NCBI GenBank assembly: GCA_016214855.1
Contig: JACRMT010000010.1
Coordinates: 62,001-126,000, forward strand
Direction of reading: 5' to 3'
Source: Nitrospirota bacterium
Lineage (GTDB): Bacteria; Nitrospirota; Thermodesulfovibrionia; Thermodesulfovibrionales; UBA6898
DNA: 64,000 bases
Positions within the stretch are counted from its first letter, which is position 1; each line of letters begins with the position of its first letter. Made by a program: the position numbers and the translations under genes. Shown in pieces: positions 27,065 through 35,975 of the stretch. The notes under the pieces were generated by a model that worked only from the letters and a program-made list of their open reading frames with translations, ran no database searches and was not told where the DNA came from.

Positions 27065-28207
27065 TCAGCGGGACGAGGGAAGCGGGATAAAGCGCGTGAG
27101 AAGAGCTGCAGCGATCAGCGCCATGACAAGCGCATTGAGCGCCGCGAAAAGACCGAAGCGGTCAGCCATGAGACCGGTGATCATCACCCCAATGCCGCCG
27201 ATACCGAGGGCAAAGCCGATCATGATGCCTGAGGCCATGCCGATATGCCTGTGCATGATCTCATGCATCATCACCATCGTAACAGAGAACGAGGCCATGA
27301 CCGAAAAACCGAAGCAGAAAAGAAATGTCATGGCAACAGGGCCGGTCGTATGGAGAAAGGCATACAATAACGGCGCTGCCAGCAAAAGAGAGATGAGGGT
27401 GACCTGCTTTCTGCCGAAGCGGTCAGAAAGGGTTCCGCCGATATACTGCCCTGCAACCCCGGCAAGAAGCATGATCGAAAGCAGAGAGTTCGATTTCAGC
27501 ACCGAGCTTCCTGCCTGAACGAAATAGCTCGGCAGATAACTCAGGACAGAGAAATAGACCCAGGACCTCAGGACAGCGACCGCGATCAGTATGACCGCAG
27601 GCCTGAGATCACTGAGATGGAAAGGATACATCTGCCGAATGCTGCCCATGCCCAGAGACGGAGAGAGCTTCCAGATAAGAGACCCCATTAGGATACCGGG
27701 AATAGCCATATAGAACATGCCGCCCTGTCCCAACGATGTGGTGAGTGCACCGATCAGCACAGGACTGATCGCAAATCCGATGTTCCCGCCTATGATAAAA
27801 ACAGACATGATCCTGCCCCTGGCCCCGGCGGAGAGGCAGGAAACAGCAGATAAGGCATGCGGATGGAACATGGCAGGACCGATGCCGGCAAGGGTTGCAA
27901 GGATCAGCAGCATTTCGTAGGTTTTCGCCATACCCATCAATCCGACAAAGACACCTGCCCAGATCAGGCCCAGCGCACTGACCCAGCGTGCCTGGTATCT
28001 GTCGATCGCATATCCGAGGAACGGCTGGGAAACAGACGATGTGAGCGTAAAAAAAGTCACGAGCAATCCGGCTGAGGCATACGACAGGCCGGAACTTGCA
28101 ATAAGCACCGGCAGGAAAGGCGGCAGTGCATTCATGTATATATCATCAACTACATGTCCGGCTGTATACGTAGCAAGGATGCTTCGGTCTGAGAGCTGCG
28201 CGTTCAT
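27065..28207 (-). CDS. MFS transporter, fosmidomycin-resistance (Fsr) type
   Basis: A 380-residue transporter with about 12 hydrophobic segments. The N-terminus (TAGHVVDDIYMNALPPFLPV) and SVSQPFLGYAIDRY are typical of the Fsr branch; LSDRFGRKQVTLISL is the conserved MFS loop between helices 8 and 9. It probably exports small drugs or metabolites. Its ATG directly follows the stop of the upstream methyltransferase gene with no gap, so the two are co-translated. Confidence 0.85.
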   Translation of the reverse strand: MNAQLSDRSILATYTAGHVVDDIYMNALPPFLPVLIASSGLSYASAGLLVTFFTLTSSVSQPFLGYAIDRYQARWVSALGLIWAGVFVGLMGMAKTYEMLLILATLAGIGPAMFHPHALSAVSCLSAGARGRIMSVFIIGGNIGFAISPVLIGALTTSLGQGGMFYMAIPGILMGSLIWKLSPSLGMGSIRQMYPFHLSDLRPAVILIAVAVLRSWVYFSVLSYLPSYFVQAGSSVLKSNSLLSIMLLAGVAGQYIGGTLSDRFGRKQVTLISLLLAAPLLYAFLHTTGPVAMTFLFCFGFSVMASFSVTMVMMHEIMHRHIGMASGIMIGFALGIGGIGVMITGLMADRFGLFAALNALVMALIAAALLTRFIPLPSSR

Positions 28208-28744
28208 TTACTGTTTTCTCAGGAGCGCAGACCGCGTGAACATATTGGCATGTGTTCCTTCGACACTAAATCCGAGTGATTGGAAGAGTGAGACGGTCGC
28301 CCCCATATCCCTGCTGCTCACCTCAACGGAAGGCTCATAAATGGATAGAACTCCGTTGCGCTTTACTGTCCGTGCAATGATCGCAGCCGCCTCTTCCCGG
28401 CGTGCTATTTCATGGAAACTGTAATAGAGGAGACAGACATCTGCCAGCTCATGCGCCAGGTCAGCTGAGGCAATATCCTTCAGCACGATCTCGACTGTAT
28501 CCCCAAACCTCTGCACCCTTTTTCTGAGCTTTCTCACCATGCCCTGCTGCAGTTCAACAGCGATCACTTTTTTCGCCCGCTCTGCAATGGCCTCGGTGAA
28601 AAAACCGTTTCCTGCGCCGATTTCAAGCACAACCGATTCGCTGGTTATGCATGACTGATCAAGCACCCTGCTCCTGTCGGTGAATGCCTTTCGCACCGGG
28701 TTATAGAGGATAAAGGAAAACCATGAAGGACAGACAAAGGCCAT
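28208..28744 (-). CDS. SAM-dependent methyltransferase
   Basis: A 178-residue class I methyltransferase. SAM-binding motif I is VVLEIGAGNGFFTEAIAE, the acidic residue after strand 2 lies in VIAVELQ, and strand 4 is ADVCLLYYSFHEIA. The N-terminus (NPVRKAFTDRSRVLDQ) resembles small phospholipid or rRNA dimethylase-like enzymes. The substrate is unknown. Its ATG overlaps the stop of a short upstream reading frame (TGATG), and it is coupled to the Fsr transporter. Confidence 0.8.
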   Translation of the reverse strand: MAFVCPSWFSFILYNPVRKAFTDRSRVLDQSCITSESVVLEIGAGNGFFTEAIAERAKKVIAVELQQGMVRKLRKRVQRFGDTVEIVLKDIASADLAHELADVCLLYYSFHEIARREEAAAIIARTVKRNGVLSIYEPSVEVSSRDMGATVSLFQSLGFSVEGTHANMFTRSALLRKQ

Positions 28745-28926
28745 CAGATCAACTCCTTCTGTATGTATGAACGGATGACCGGGTTCGTCATGCAGCCCTG
28801 TTCGCTATCGATAAAAACGATATGCGGCTGCAGATAGGTTACGATCAGATATGCCACGGAGCGGTCCGGATACGTTGCATTTGCATGGTCTGTTAAGAAT
28901 AAAAGCTTTTTATCACAAATGCAATA
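28744..28926 (-). pseudogene. Short ORF or gene remnant upstream of the methyltransferase
   Basis: An open frame of 60 codons lies between an in-frame TAA and a TGA that overlaps the methyltransferase ATG. Its translation looks protein-like (KLLFLTDHANATYPDRSVAY, then IVFIDSEQG, ending SYIQKELI). It has no ATG until residue 46. The only plausible early start is GTG at 28857, giving 37 residues. It may be a truncated gene that lost its 5' end to the neighbouring GGDEF-like gene, or a small coupled protein. I do not recognise it. Confidence 0.35.
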
Positions 28927-28963
28927 TTACTGCAGAGAAAAAAGGAAACTGCACTGGGCAGCA

Positions 28964-29581
28964 CTACTTCGTGCAGAGCAGATCCCTGGTCATCATGACC
29001 ATCTCATCGTCTGAACTTTCGATGGCATCACAGACCCTTGCCATATTAATGATAAGATCGCTCTTTTTGACCGGAAGTTTCTTGTCGGCGACTACGCATA
29101 CCAGTTTCATCAGGCCTATGCTGATAGCCTTGCCATCGCTCTTCTTGAACGACAGGGTCTCCTGCTTCTTCATGTCATCCTTGGAGTAATAGTCTGCAAT
29201 ACGCTTTCTGAAAAGGGTTGAAGCCTGTTCCATCAGCCTGGGCATGTCACGGCAGTCGCATATGACCATAAAATCATGAGTACTCAGCGTGCCCGCAAAG
29301 CCGTTCTTGCGCGAGTCAGCAGAGGTTTTCAGAATGGCCGCTGCCCACTGGATAATATCCGCATGTCTGTTCGGGCCGTATTTGATCAGGTATGACTGGA
29401 TATTCGAGATCCTGACGTAGGCAACAGAGTATTGCGCTATTTTGGGATAGATCTCTTCCAGTTTCCGGAGAATCGCGGATTTATCAGGCAGGCCGGTCAG
29501 ATAATCAGGCCAGAGATAAGGATTGTTCTGCCGCTTGCGAAGGTCTGCTATATATTTTCTTGCGTCTGAAAGCCCCATCAT
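28964..29581 (-). CDS. Degenerate GGDEF-domain protein
   Basis: A 205-residue protein. DYLTGLPDKSAILRKLEEI matches the start of diguanylate cyclase domains and VAYVRISNIQSYLIKYG matches the metal-binding strand region. The catalytic loop reads AGTLSTHDFMVI instead of GGDEF, so it should not make c-di-GMP. It has no membrane segment. It may have become a structural or binding module; the last ~60 residues keep a recognisable IGLMKLV strand. Confidence 0.65.
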   Translation of the reverse strand: MMGLSDARKYIADLRKRQNNPYLWPDYLTGLPDKSAILRKLEEIYPKIAQYSVAYVRISNIQSYLIKYGPNRHADIIQWAAAILKTSADSRKNGFAGTLSTHDFMVICDCRDMPRLMEQASTLFRKRIADYYSKDDMKKQETLSFKKSDGKAISIGLMKLVCVVADKKLPVKKSDLIINMARVCDAIESSDDEMVMMTRDLLCTK

Positions 29582-29785
29582 TCACCCCCGGTATTTCTTT
29601 TAAACTTCAGTAGTTAAATACCGCATTTTCAAGCAGCTTGTCAACTTGAAGTTTTATTTATCAGGTAAGAGAGTTATTGAGCACAGACCCAGATTGCACT
29701 TGTTGCCCGTTATTTTTCCGTGTCATCCTGAACATCCTTTTCCTGATCCCGCATAAATTCGCTATTCCCCTATTGTTCGTGGATA

Positions 29786-29812
29786 ACAAAAAGGGGCCTT
29801 TCGGCCCCTCTG
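29786..29812 (-). terminator. Rho-independent terminator of ppdK
   Basis: AGGGGCC (29792-29798) and GGCCCCT (29803-29809) form a 7-bp GC stem with a four-base loop. Read on the minus strand, the stem is followed by TTTTTG. It lies about 30 bases after the ppdK stop codon. Confidence 0.8.
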
Positions 29813-29840
29813 CAAAAAAAAACAATTATGGTTAACTCTG

Positions 29841-32573
29841 CTATTTCTTCTTTTTCTTATCCTTTATCGCAGCCTGTGCTGCTGCAAACCGCGCGATCGG
29901 AACCCTGAAGGGCGAGCAGCTCACATAGTTCAGGCCGATGTTGTGGCAGAACTCTACAGACTTGGGCTCGCCTCCATGCTCGCCGCAGATACCGAGCTTA
30001 AGGTCTTTCTTCACCTTTCTCCCCTTTTCCACTGCGATCTTCATAAAGGCACCTACACCGATCTGATCAATAGTGATGAAGGGATCATCCTTAAGTATGC
30101 CGTTTTCAACATAGAACGGGAGGAATCTGCCGGCATCGTCACGGGAAAGACCATACACGGTCTGGGTAAGGTCATTGGTGCCGAAGGAATAGAAGTCTGC
30201 AACCTCGGCTATCTGATCAGAGGTGACGCATGCTCTCGGCAGCTCGATCATGGTGCCGACCGTGTAAGCGACCTTCACCTTTTTCTCCTTCTTCACCCTT
30301 TCCGCGGTATCAACAACAACCTTCTTCATAGCGATAAGCTCGTTCACATGGCCGACAAGCGGGATCATGATCTCAGGAGCAACCTTCACCTTCTGCTTTG
30401 CAAGCTCGCATGCAGCCTCCATGATCGCCTGTGCCTGCATCTCATAGATCTCAGGGAAGGTTACACCAAGCCTGCAGCCGCGGTGGCCTAACATCGGATT
30501 GAACTCATGAAGCGACTTGTTCTTTGCACTCAGCCTGTCAAACGAGACGCCCATATCATCTGCAAGGTCATGCAGTTCCTTGTCCGTATGGGGAAGGAAC
30601 TCATGAAGCGGCGGATCAAGAAGTCTGACCGTGACAGGCAACCCTGCCATTGCCTTGAAGATGCCGAGGAAATCGCTCTTCTGGAATGGCAGGAGCTTTG
30701 CCAGCGCCTTCTTTCTGCCCTCGATGGCATCAGAGAGGATCATCTCACGGACCGCCTTGATCCTTTCAGCGCCGAAGAACATATGCTCTGTTCTGCAGAG
30801 ACCAATGCCCTCTGCGCCGAAGCTCAGCGCAGTTAAAGAATCCTCAGGCGTATCCGCGTTTGTCCTGACCTTGAGCGTCCTGTACAGGTCAGCCCATTTC
30901 ATGAGCTGTTTGTACCACGGATTATGGTCAGGGTCAGCAGGCAGGAGGTCGAGTTTTCCCTCATATACACGGCCCTTCGAGCCGTTCAGGGTGATCCAGT
31001 CGCCCTCTTTCAGGACCTTGCCATTAACGTTGATCTCTTTTCTTGCAACATTGATATCAAGGGCTGAACATCCTACGATGCAGCATTTGCCCCAGCCTCT
31101 GGCAACAAGTGCTGCGTGGCTGGTCATGCCGCCCTTTGCCGTGAGAATAGCTTCTGCAGCATGCATGCCGTGAACATCCTCAGGAGAGGTTTCGGTCCTG
31201 ACAAGGATCACATGCTCGCCCTTCTTTGCCCATGCCTCTGCATCGTCAGCAGTCAGAACGATCCTGCCGATCGCACCGCCGGGGCCTGCAGGAAGTCCCT
31301 TTGCAAGCTCTGTAGCCTTCTTCTCTGCCACCGGTGCAACACTCGGATGAAGCAGTTCGTCAAGCTGTTCCGGCTTAACCCGCATGATCGCTGTCTCTTT
31401 TGATATCTGCTTTTCATTCGCCATCTCGACCGCCATGCGGATCGCTGCCTGGCCATTACGTTTGCCGATGCGGGTCTGGAGCATCCAGAGCCGTCCATCC
31501 TCTATCGTAAACTCGATATCCTGCATGTCGCTGTAATGCTTCTCAAGCTTTCTCTGTATCCCGTAGAGCTCCTTATAGAGCTTGGGCATGCTCTCCTCAA
31601 GGGAGGAAAGATGTTTGGTGTCTGCTGTCTTGCCGGCCTTGTTGACCGGGTTAGGGGTTCTGATGCCGGCTACGACATCCTCGCCCTGCGCATTCGGCAG
31701 CCACTCTCCGAAAAACATATTTTCTCCGGTTGCCGGGTTCCGGGTAAAGGCGACGCCTGTTGCCGAGGTATCACCGGTATTGCCAAAGACCATGGACTGC
31801 ACATTTACTGCTGTTCCCCAGTCTTCAGGGATCTTCTCGATCTTTCTGTATGAGATAGCTCTCTTGCCCATCCACGACTGGAAGACCGCACCGATGCCGC
31901 CCCAGAGCTGGTCCTTCGGGTCATCGGGGAATGGTTTCTTAAGGGTATGCTTTATGATCACCTTGAACTCCTCGCAGAGAAGCTTCAGGTCATCAACGGT
32001 GAGGTCCGTATCATTCTTGTAGCCCTTTGACCGTTTCACCGCATCCAGCGCGCTTTCGAGCTTGTGGCGAATGTTATGGCCCTCTTCAGGCTCTATGCCT
32101 GCGGCCTTCTCCATCACAACATCGGAATACATCATCATCAGTCTGCGGTATGCGTCATACACAAAGCGGGGATTGTTCGTCTTCTTGATAAGACCGGGAA
32201 TGGTCTTTGTGGTGAGACCGACATTCAGGACCGTTTCCATCATACCCGGCATCGAACTTCTTGCGCCTGAGCGGACAGAGAGAAGAAGCGGGTTGACCGG
32301 ATCGCCGAACTTCTTGCCCATGATCTTCTCGACCTTTGCAATTGCGGCATTGGCCTGGCCTTCGAGCTCCTTCGGATATTTACGGTTATTCTTATAATAC
32401 AAGGTGCAGACCTCGGTCGTGATCGTGAAGCCTGCAGGAACCGGAATACCGAGGTTCACCATCTCTGCAAGGTTAGCACCCTTACCTCCGAGAAGGTTTT
32501 TCATCTCAGACTTTCCATCGGCCTTGCCCGCACCGAAAAAATAGACATACTTTTTTGCCGATCTGCTCGCCAT
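29841..32573 (-). CDS. ppdK: Pyruvate phosphate dikinase
   Basis: A 910-residue enzyme interconverting pyruvate, ATP and Pi with PEP, AMP and PPi. The N-terminal ATP-grasp domain contains LLGGKGANLAEM and RSGARSSMPGMMETVLN. The phospho-carrier histidine lies in TAKGGMTSHAALVARGWGK. The C-terminal PEP domain has GLCRTEHMFF, LGHRGCRLG, SFGTNDLTQTV and GICGEHGGEP. It is full length for the family. GGAGGG precedes the ATG. In anaerobes it serves gluconeogenic PEP synthesis or PPi-linked glycolysis. Confidence 0.96.
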   Translation of the reverse strand: MASRSAKKYVYFFGAGKADGKSEMKNLLGGKGANLAEMVNLGIPVPAGFTITTEVCTLYYKNNRKYPKELEGQANAAIAKVEKIMGKKFGDPVNPLLLSVRSGARSSMPGMMETVLNVGLTTKTIPGLIKKTNNPRFVYDAYRRLMMMYSDVVMEKAAGIEPEEGHNIRHKLESALDAVKRSKGYKNDTDLTVDDLKLLCEEFKVIIKHTLKKPFPDDPKDQLWGGIGAVFQSWMGKRAISYRKIEKIPEDWGTAVNVQSMVFGNTGDTSATGVAFTRNPATGENMFFGEWLPNAQGEDVVAGIRTPNPVNKAGKTADTKHLSSLEESMPKLYKELYGIQRKLEKHYSDMQDIEFTIEDGRLWMLQTRIGKRNGQAAIRMAVEMANEKQISKETAIMRVKPEQLDELLHPSVAPVAEKKATELAKGLPAGPGGAIGRIVLTADDAEAWAKKGEHVILVRTETSPEDVHGMHAAEAILTAKGGMTSHAALVARGWGKCCIVGCSALDINVARKEINVNGKVLKEGDWITLNGSKGRVYEGKLDLLPADPDHNPWYKQLMKWADLYRTLKVRTNADTPEDSLTALSFGAEGIGLCRTEHMFFGAERIKAVREMILSDAIEGRKKALAKLLPFQKSDFLGIFKAMAGLPVTVRLLDPPLHEFLPHTDKELHDLADDMGVSFDRLSAKNKSLHEFNPMLGHRGCRLGVTFPEIYEMQAQAIMEAACELAKQKVKVAPEIMIPLVGHVNELIAMKKVVVDTAERVKKEKKVKVAYTVGTMIELPRACVTSDQIAEVADFYSFGTNDLTQTVYGLSRDDAGRFLPFYVENGILKDDPFITIDQIGVGAFMKIAVEKGRKVKKDLKLGICGEHGGEPKSVEFCHNIGLNYVSCSPFRVPIARFAAAQAAIKDKKKKK

Positions 32574-32734
32574 GAATACCCTCCAGAGTAATGATTTTAA
32601 TAGGCTTTATAGACTACATCAGTGCCCGGAAAATTTCAAGATTCATGAGGAGCATTGCAACCAGAGATTCAGGCACTGCAATCATGGCCTTTACTGCCTC
32701 TGCCGGCCAAAAATAAATAGAGGTGTCATATCGC

Positions 32735-32763
32735 TTGTGTCAGAGCACGAAACATGATATAAA
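32735..32763 (+). promoter_or_regulatory. Promoter of the Slp-type lipoprotein gene
   Basis: TTGTGT (32735-32740), a 17-bp spacer ending in an extended TGA, then TATAAA (32758-32763). The transcription start falls near 32770, just at the Shine-Dalgarno AGGAGG (32770-32775) of the ATG at 32781. Confidence 0.6.
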
Positions 32764-32780
32764 GTAGTCAGGAGGCAGTC

Positions 32781-33341
32781 ATGAAAAAGTTACTTCTTTT
32801 TTGCTTGCTCCTTTCCGGTCTTTCTTCCTGTGCTCATGTCATTTCTGCTGAAAATCGTGAACATGCCCTCAGTGCCGTTTCACTTAACGAGGTCCGCGCC
32901 CATGCTGACCAGTATGCAGAAAAGACCTTCATCTTTGGCGGCATTATCGCTGATGCGTTCAATGCAGAGGACGGCACCGAAATAGAGGTTGTCCAGCTGC
33001 CTCTCGACGAGTGGGGATATGTGATATCACACGACAGGTCAGAGGGCAGGTTCATTGTCACAGCAAAGAACCACCTTGACCCGGTCATCTTCAGTAAAGG
33101 CAGGGAGATTACCATCTCCGGAGTGCTTACAGGCACAAGAACAGAGAAACTACGCAACAAAGATTATGATTACCCCGTATTCAGGGCAAAGGAGATACAC
33201 CTGTTGCCCAGGAAAATGCACTATTACTACCCGTATACTGATCATGGATATGAGCCGTTTTACTACCCCTCATATTATCCCGGTTACTGGGGTAGCTATC
33301 CCTTCTTCATCCACCCATCACTCCACTTTCGTATTCGCTAG
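32781..33341 (+). CDS. Slp-family outer-membrane lipoprotein
   Basis: A 186-residue protein with a lipoprotein signal: MKKLLLFCLLLSGLSSC, lipobox Cys17. Residues about 35-145 match the Slp family (HADQYAEKTFIFGGIIADA, EVVQLPLDEWGY, GREITISGVLTGTRT). The C-terminus is rich in Tyr and Pro (YYPYTDHGYEPFYYPSYYPG), an unusual tail. E. coli Slp is a starvation and acid-stress envelope lipoprotein. It has its own promoter and an excellent AGGAGG site. Confidence 0.8.
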   Translation: MKKLLLFCLLLSGLSSCAHVISAENREHALSAVSLNEVRAHADQYAEKTFIFGGIIADAFNAEDGTEIEVVQLPLDEWGYVISHDRSEGRFIVTAKNHLDPVIFSKGREITISGVLTGTRTEKLRNKDYDYPVFRAKEIHLLPRKMHYYYPYTDHGYEPFYYPSYYPGYWGSYPFFIHPSLHFRIR

Positions 33342-33369
33342 CAGCCCGGAGAAAAAAACAACCAGTACA

Positions 33370-33409
33370 GAATGCAAAAGGCAGGGCCATGGCCCTGCCT
33401 TTTGCATTC
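33370..33409. terminator. Perfect 40-bp palindrome, bidirectional terminator
   Basis: Every base from 33370 to 33389 pairs with its mirror in 33390-33409. The core GGCAGGGCCATGGCCCTGCC is flanked by AAAA on the left and TTTT on the right, so a GC stem followed by U residues forms on both strands. It sits between convergent slp and bactofilin genes and can terminate both. Confidence 0.8.
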
Positions 33410-33428
33410 TCTTATAGAAATATTCTAG

Positions 33429-33815
33429 TCAGCCCTGCTTTGCCTTCTCTATGGACTGAAACTCAATGATCTTATGAGACTCCTCATGATGCATCCGCGA
33501 CCTGCCGTCAAAAACACCGCCCTCGGCAACAACCAGCTTGCCCGTGAAGATCTCTCCAAAAAGCTGGCCCTTATTCTTGATCTCGACGATCTCTTTTGCC
33601 TTGATGTTGCCGTCAACCCTGCCGCCGACAACAATACCCCTGGCTGTGATGTCGCCCTTTACATGACACTTTTCGCCAAGCACTACCCAATCAGCCGAAA
33701 TATTACCTTCGACAATGCCATCGACCCTGAGCGTGCCTTTGGTATCAACATCACCCTTAAAAGTCGAATTGCCGCCGATAAATGACTCAAGCTTCTCAAC
33801 ATTCTTATTGAACAC
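33429..33815 (-). CDS. Bactofilin
   Basis: A 128-residue cytoskeletal protein of the bactofilin family, which forms beta-helical polymers on the membrane and helps set cell shape. The motifs NSTFKGDVDTKGTLRVDG, GNISADWVV and VVGGRVDGNIKAKEIVEI show the repeated short beta strands. It follows directly after the M23 peptidase gene (one-base overlap at 33815). That pairing is common and links bactofilin to peptidoglycan remodelling. Confidence 0.92.
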   Translation of the reverse strand: MFNKNVEKLESFIGGNSTFKGDVDTKGTLRVDGIVEGNISADWVVLGEKCHVKGDITARGIVVGGRVDGNIKAKEIVEIKNKGQLFGEIFTGKLVVAEGGVFDGRSRMHHEESHKIIEFQSIEKAKQG

Positions 33816-34654
33816 TATGATGTCCTCCCCTCAAGATAGTTCGATGGATTCATCGGCTTGCCTTCTCTCCAGACTTCGTAATGCACATGCGGACCCGTTG
33901 AATTGCCGGTTGAACCGATATACCCAATGATATCTCCTCTCTTCACCTTCTGGCCAACTTTAGCGCTGAGCATCTTGTTATGAGCGTAATAGGTAGAGAA
34001 CCCGAAGCCGTGTTCAAGCGCCACGAGATTACCGCTTCCCCCTGACCAGTCCGCAAAGCTCACTATGCCGTCAGCAGTTGCCCTGACCGGCCTGCCAGGG
34101 TCAGCCGCAATGTCAACCCCGGTATGAAACTGGGGTTCACCGCTCCTGGGGTGTTCACGATTACCGAAGCTGGATGTAATGCGTCCCTCAACAGGCCAGC
34201 CCCTTGGGGTCGAGACATAAAGGTCACGCTGCTGACTCATATAATCCTTTATTTCTCCAACAGTTGACATTGTTATCTTAATCTGCTGCTTTAACTGTTC
34301 CATATCAATTGAGCCGGTATCTGAAGTATCAATATGCTCAAGCACCTTCTCCCTGGATTTAAGCGAGAAGAGCTTCTGAAACTCACCTTCTGCCTTTTTC
34401 AGACCGGCCATGGTCGTCTTTATCTCCATGAACTGGGAGGAGTAATAGTTCAGCTTATCCTTCATTCTTTTGTACTCAAATGCATCAATTGCTACGGAGA
34501 AGACATAAACAGTGCCGATAAACCAGAGAATGATCGAAACCAGGATGCCGATGGAAGGAACTTTGATGCTGAATGACTTGCGGTCCGTATGCGGGATGAG
34601 CATGATCGTTATCGGCGTGAACGCCCTTTTCAGGAAGCTTCTGACCTTATACAT
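33815..34654 (-). CDS. M23-family (LytM) peptidoglycan endopeptidase
   Basis: A 279-residue protein. A short cytoplasmic N-terminus and one membrane helix (about 31-53) are followed by a coiled coil (about 60-100) and the M23 domain (about 150-275). The zinc ligands are visible in FHTGVDIA and GPHVHYEVW. It is a periplasmic, membrane-anchored cross-link hydrolase. It overlaps purM upstream by eight bases and bactofilin downstream by one, so the three are co-transcribed. Confidence 0.9.
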   Translation of the reverse strand: MYKVRSFLKRAFTPITIMLIPHTDRKSFSIKVPSIGILVSIILWFIGTVYVFSVAIDAFEYKRMKDKLNYYSSQFMEIKTTMAGLKKAEGEFQKLFSLKSREKVLEHIDTSDTGSIDMEQLKQQIKITMSTVGEIKDYMSQQRDLYVSTPRGWPVEGRITSSFGNREHPRSGEPQFHTGVDIAADPGRPVRATADGIVSFADWSGGSGNLVALEHGFGFSTYYAHNKMLSAKVGQKVKRGDIIGYIGSTGNSTGPHVHYEVWREGKPMNPSNYLEGRTS

Positions 34655-35687
34655 AGCGTACCCCCTCTGCTCCTTTTTTCATACTGCCTATGCGATAAGC
34701 CATATATCCCGCCTTTTTCAGAAGGGCGATGGTCTTATCTGCCTCCCCCTTGTCAACTACCATGGCAAATCCTATACCCATATTGAACGTGCGCTTCATA
34801 TCATCATCAGGAACATTGCCGAGCCGCTGCATTACGGAAAAAATAGGCGGCTGAGGCCAGGACTTCTCTTCGACGACTGCGCCGAATCCCTTTGGGAAGA
34901 CCCTCGGCAGATTGCCCGGGATGCCTCCGCCCGTGATATGGGCCATGCCCTTCACCTTTATCCTGCCCTTAACTGCATGATACGCCTTCACATAGATCCT
35001 TGTAGGAGTGAGCAGTTCTTCTCCCAGGGTCCTGCTGCATTCAGGGATGAATTTCTTCACGTTCATCTTTTTATGTTCAAAGAAGATCTTCCGCACCAGC
35101 GAATATCCGTTGCTGTGAATGCCGCTCGAAGCGAGGCCTATCACAGCATCTCCGCTCCTTATCTTTGAACCATTAATGATCTTATCCTGATCCACAACCC
35201 CGACAGCAAAGCCTGACAGGTCGTACTCGCCCTTGTCATAGAAACCGGGCATCTCTGCTGTCTCTCCGCCGACAAGTGCACAGCCGGACTGCAGACAACC
35301 GGCAGTTATGCCCTTGATCACATCTGCGGCCTTCTCAGGCTTCAGCCTGCCGGTTGCGAAGTAATCCAGGAAGAACAGGGGCTCAGCGCCGCTGGTAAGG
35401 ATATCGTTGACACACATGGCAACAAGGTCAATGCCGACCGTGTCATGCGTGTCAGTCATGAACGCGATCTTGAGCTTCGTGCCGACGCCGTCAGTCCCGC
35501 TCACCAGCACCGGCTTCTTGTATTTTTTTATGTCAACCTTGACGAGAGCACCGAAGAGGCCAATGCCGGTCAGGACCTCTGGCCGATAGGTCTTTTTCAC
35601 CATGGGGCCGATCAGATCGACAAACCTGTCGCCCTCGTCGATATCAACGCCTGCCTTTTTATACGTAATAGTCTGTTTCTTTTTCAT
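34647..35687 (-). CDS. purM: Phosphoribosylformylglycinamidine cyclo-ligase PurM
   Basis: A 346-residue AIR synthetase of purine biosynthesis. Motifs are YKKAGVDIDEGD, SGTDGVGTKLKIA, TVGIDLVAMCVNDILT, LVGGETAEMPGFY and AHITGGGIPGNLPR. The ATG at 35687 matches the family start; the longer frame to 35747 is not needed. The overlap with the M23 gene is unusual context for purM and suggests chance operon merging. Confidence 0.95.
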   Translation of the reverse strand: MKKKQTITYKKAGVDIDEGDRFVDLIGPMVKKTYRPEVLTGIGLFGALVKVDIKKYKKPVLVSGTDGVGTKLKIAFMTDTHDTVGIDLVAMCVNDILTSGAEPLFFLDYFATGRLKPEKAADVIKGITAGCLQSGCALVGGETAEMPGFYDKGEYDLSGFAVGVVDQDKIINGSKIRSGDAVIGLASSGIHSNGYSLVRKIFFEHKKMNVKKFIPECSRTLGEELLTPTRIYVKAYHAVKGRIKVKGMAHITGGGIPGNLPRVFPKGFGAVVEEKSWPQPPIFSVMQRLGNVPDDDMKRTFNMGIGFAMVVDKGEADKTIALLKKAGYMAYRIGSMKKGAEGVRYV

Positions 35688-35814
35688 AATTGAGCTGCTT
35701 CTGTCGGAAGGAAAGATATATGTCTTTAAGTGGTTAATATTTTGCACAAAGGCAGTTCAAAGGGCAAGCTAATTTTCTGTTTTTATATGGTTTTATTTAT
35801 TTAAAAACTTTTGT

Positions 35815-35843
35815 TTGTCAAGCAGCAGAATGAAACATAAGAT
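35815..35843 (+). promoter_or_regulatory. Candidate promoter upstream of nifU-nifS
   Basis: TTGTCA (35815-35820), a 17-bp spacer, then TAAGAT (35838-35843) on the plus strand. It would give a leader of about 125 bases. The rest of the 288-base divergent region between purM and nifU is AT-rich; I see no other clear site in it. Confidence 0.4.
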
Positions 35844-35975
35844 CCGACGTTCTGTGACAACAGAAAAACCTTTTTCAGCCGCAAAACAACCCTCTTGCGT
35901 TCAGAAAAATATTAGAAGGCCACAGAAAAATTATCATTAATTGACATCGCCCTGTTGCTATGCAACCATGTACCT

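Noticed and set aside
30040-30065. Repeat core match GGCACCTAC within ppdK
   Set aside because: Only nine bases match, without the flanking stem, and it encodes conserved PpdK sequence.
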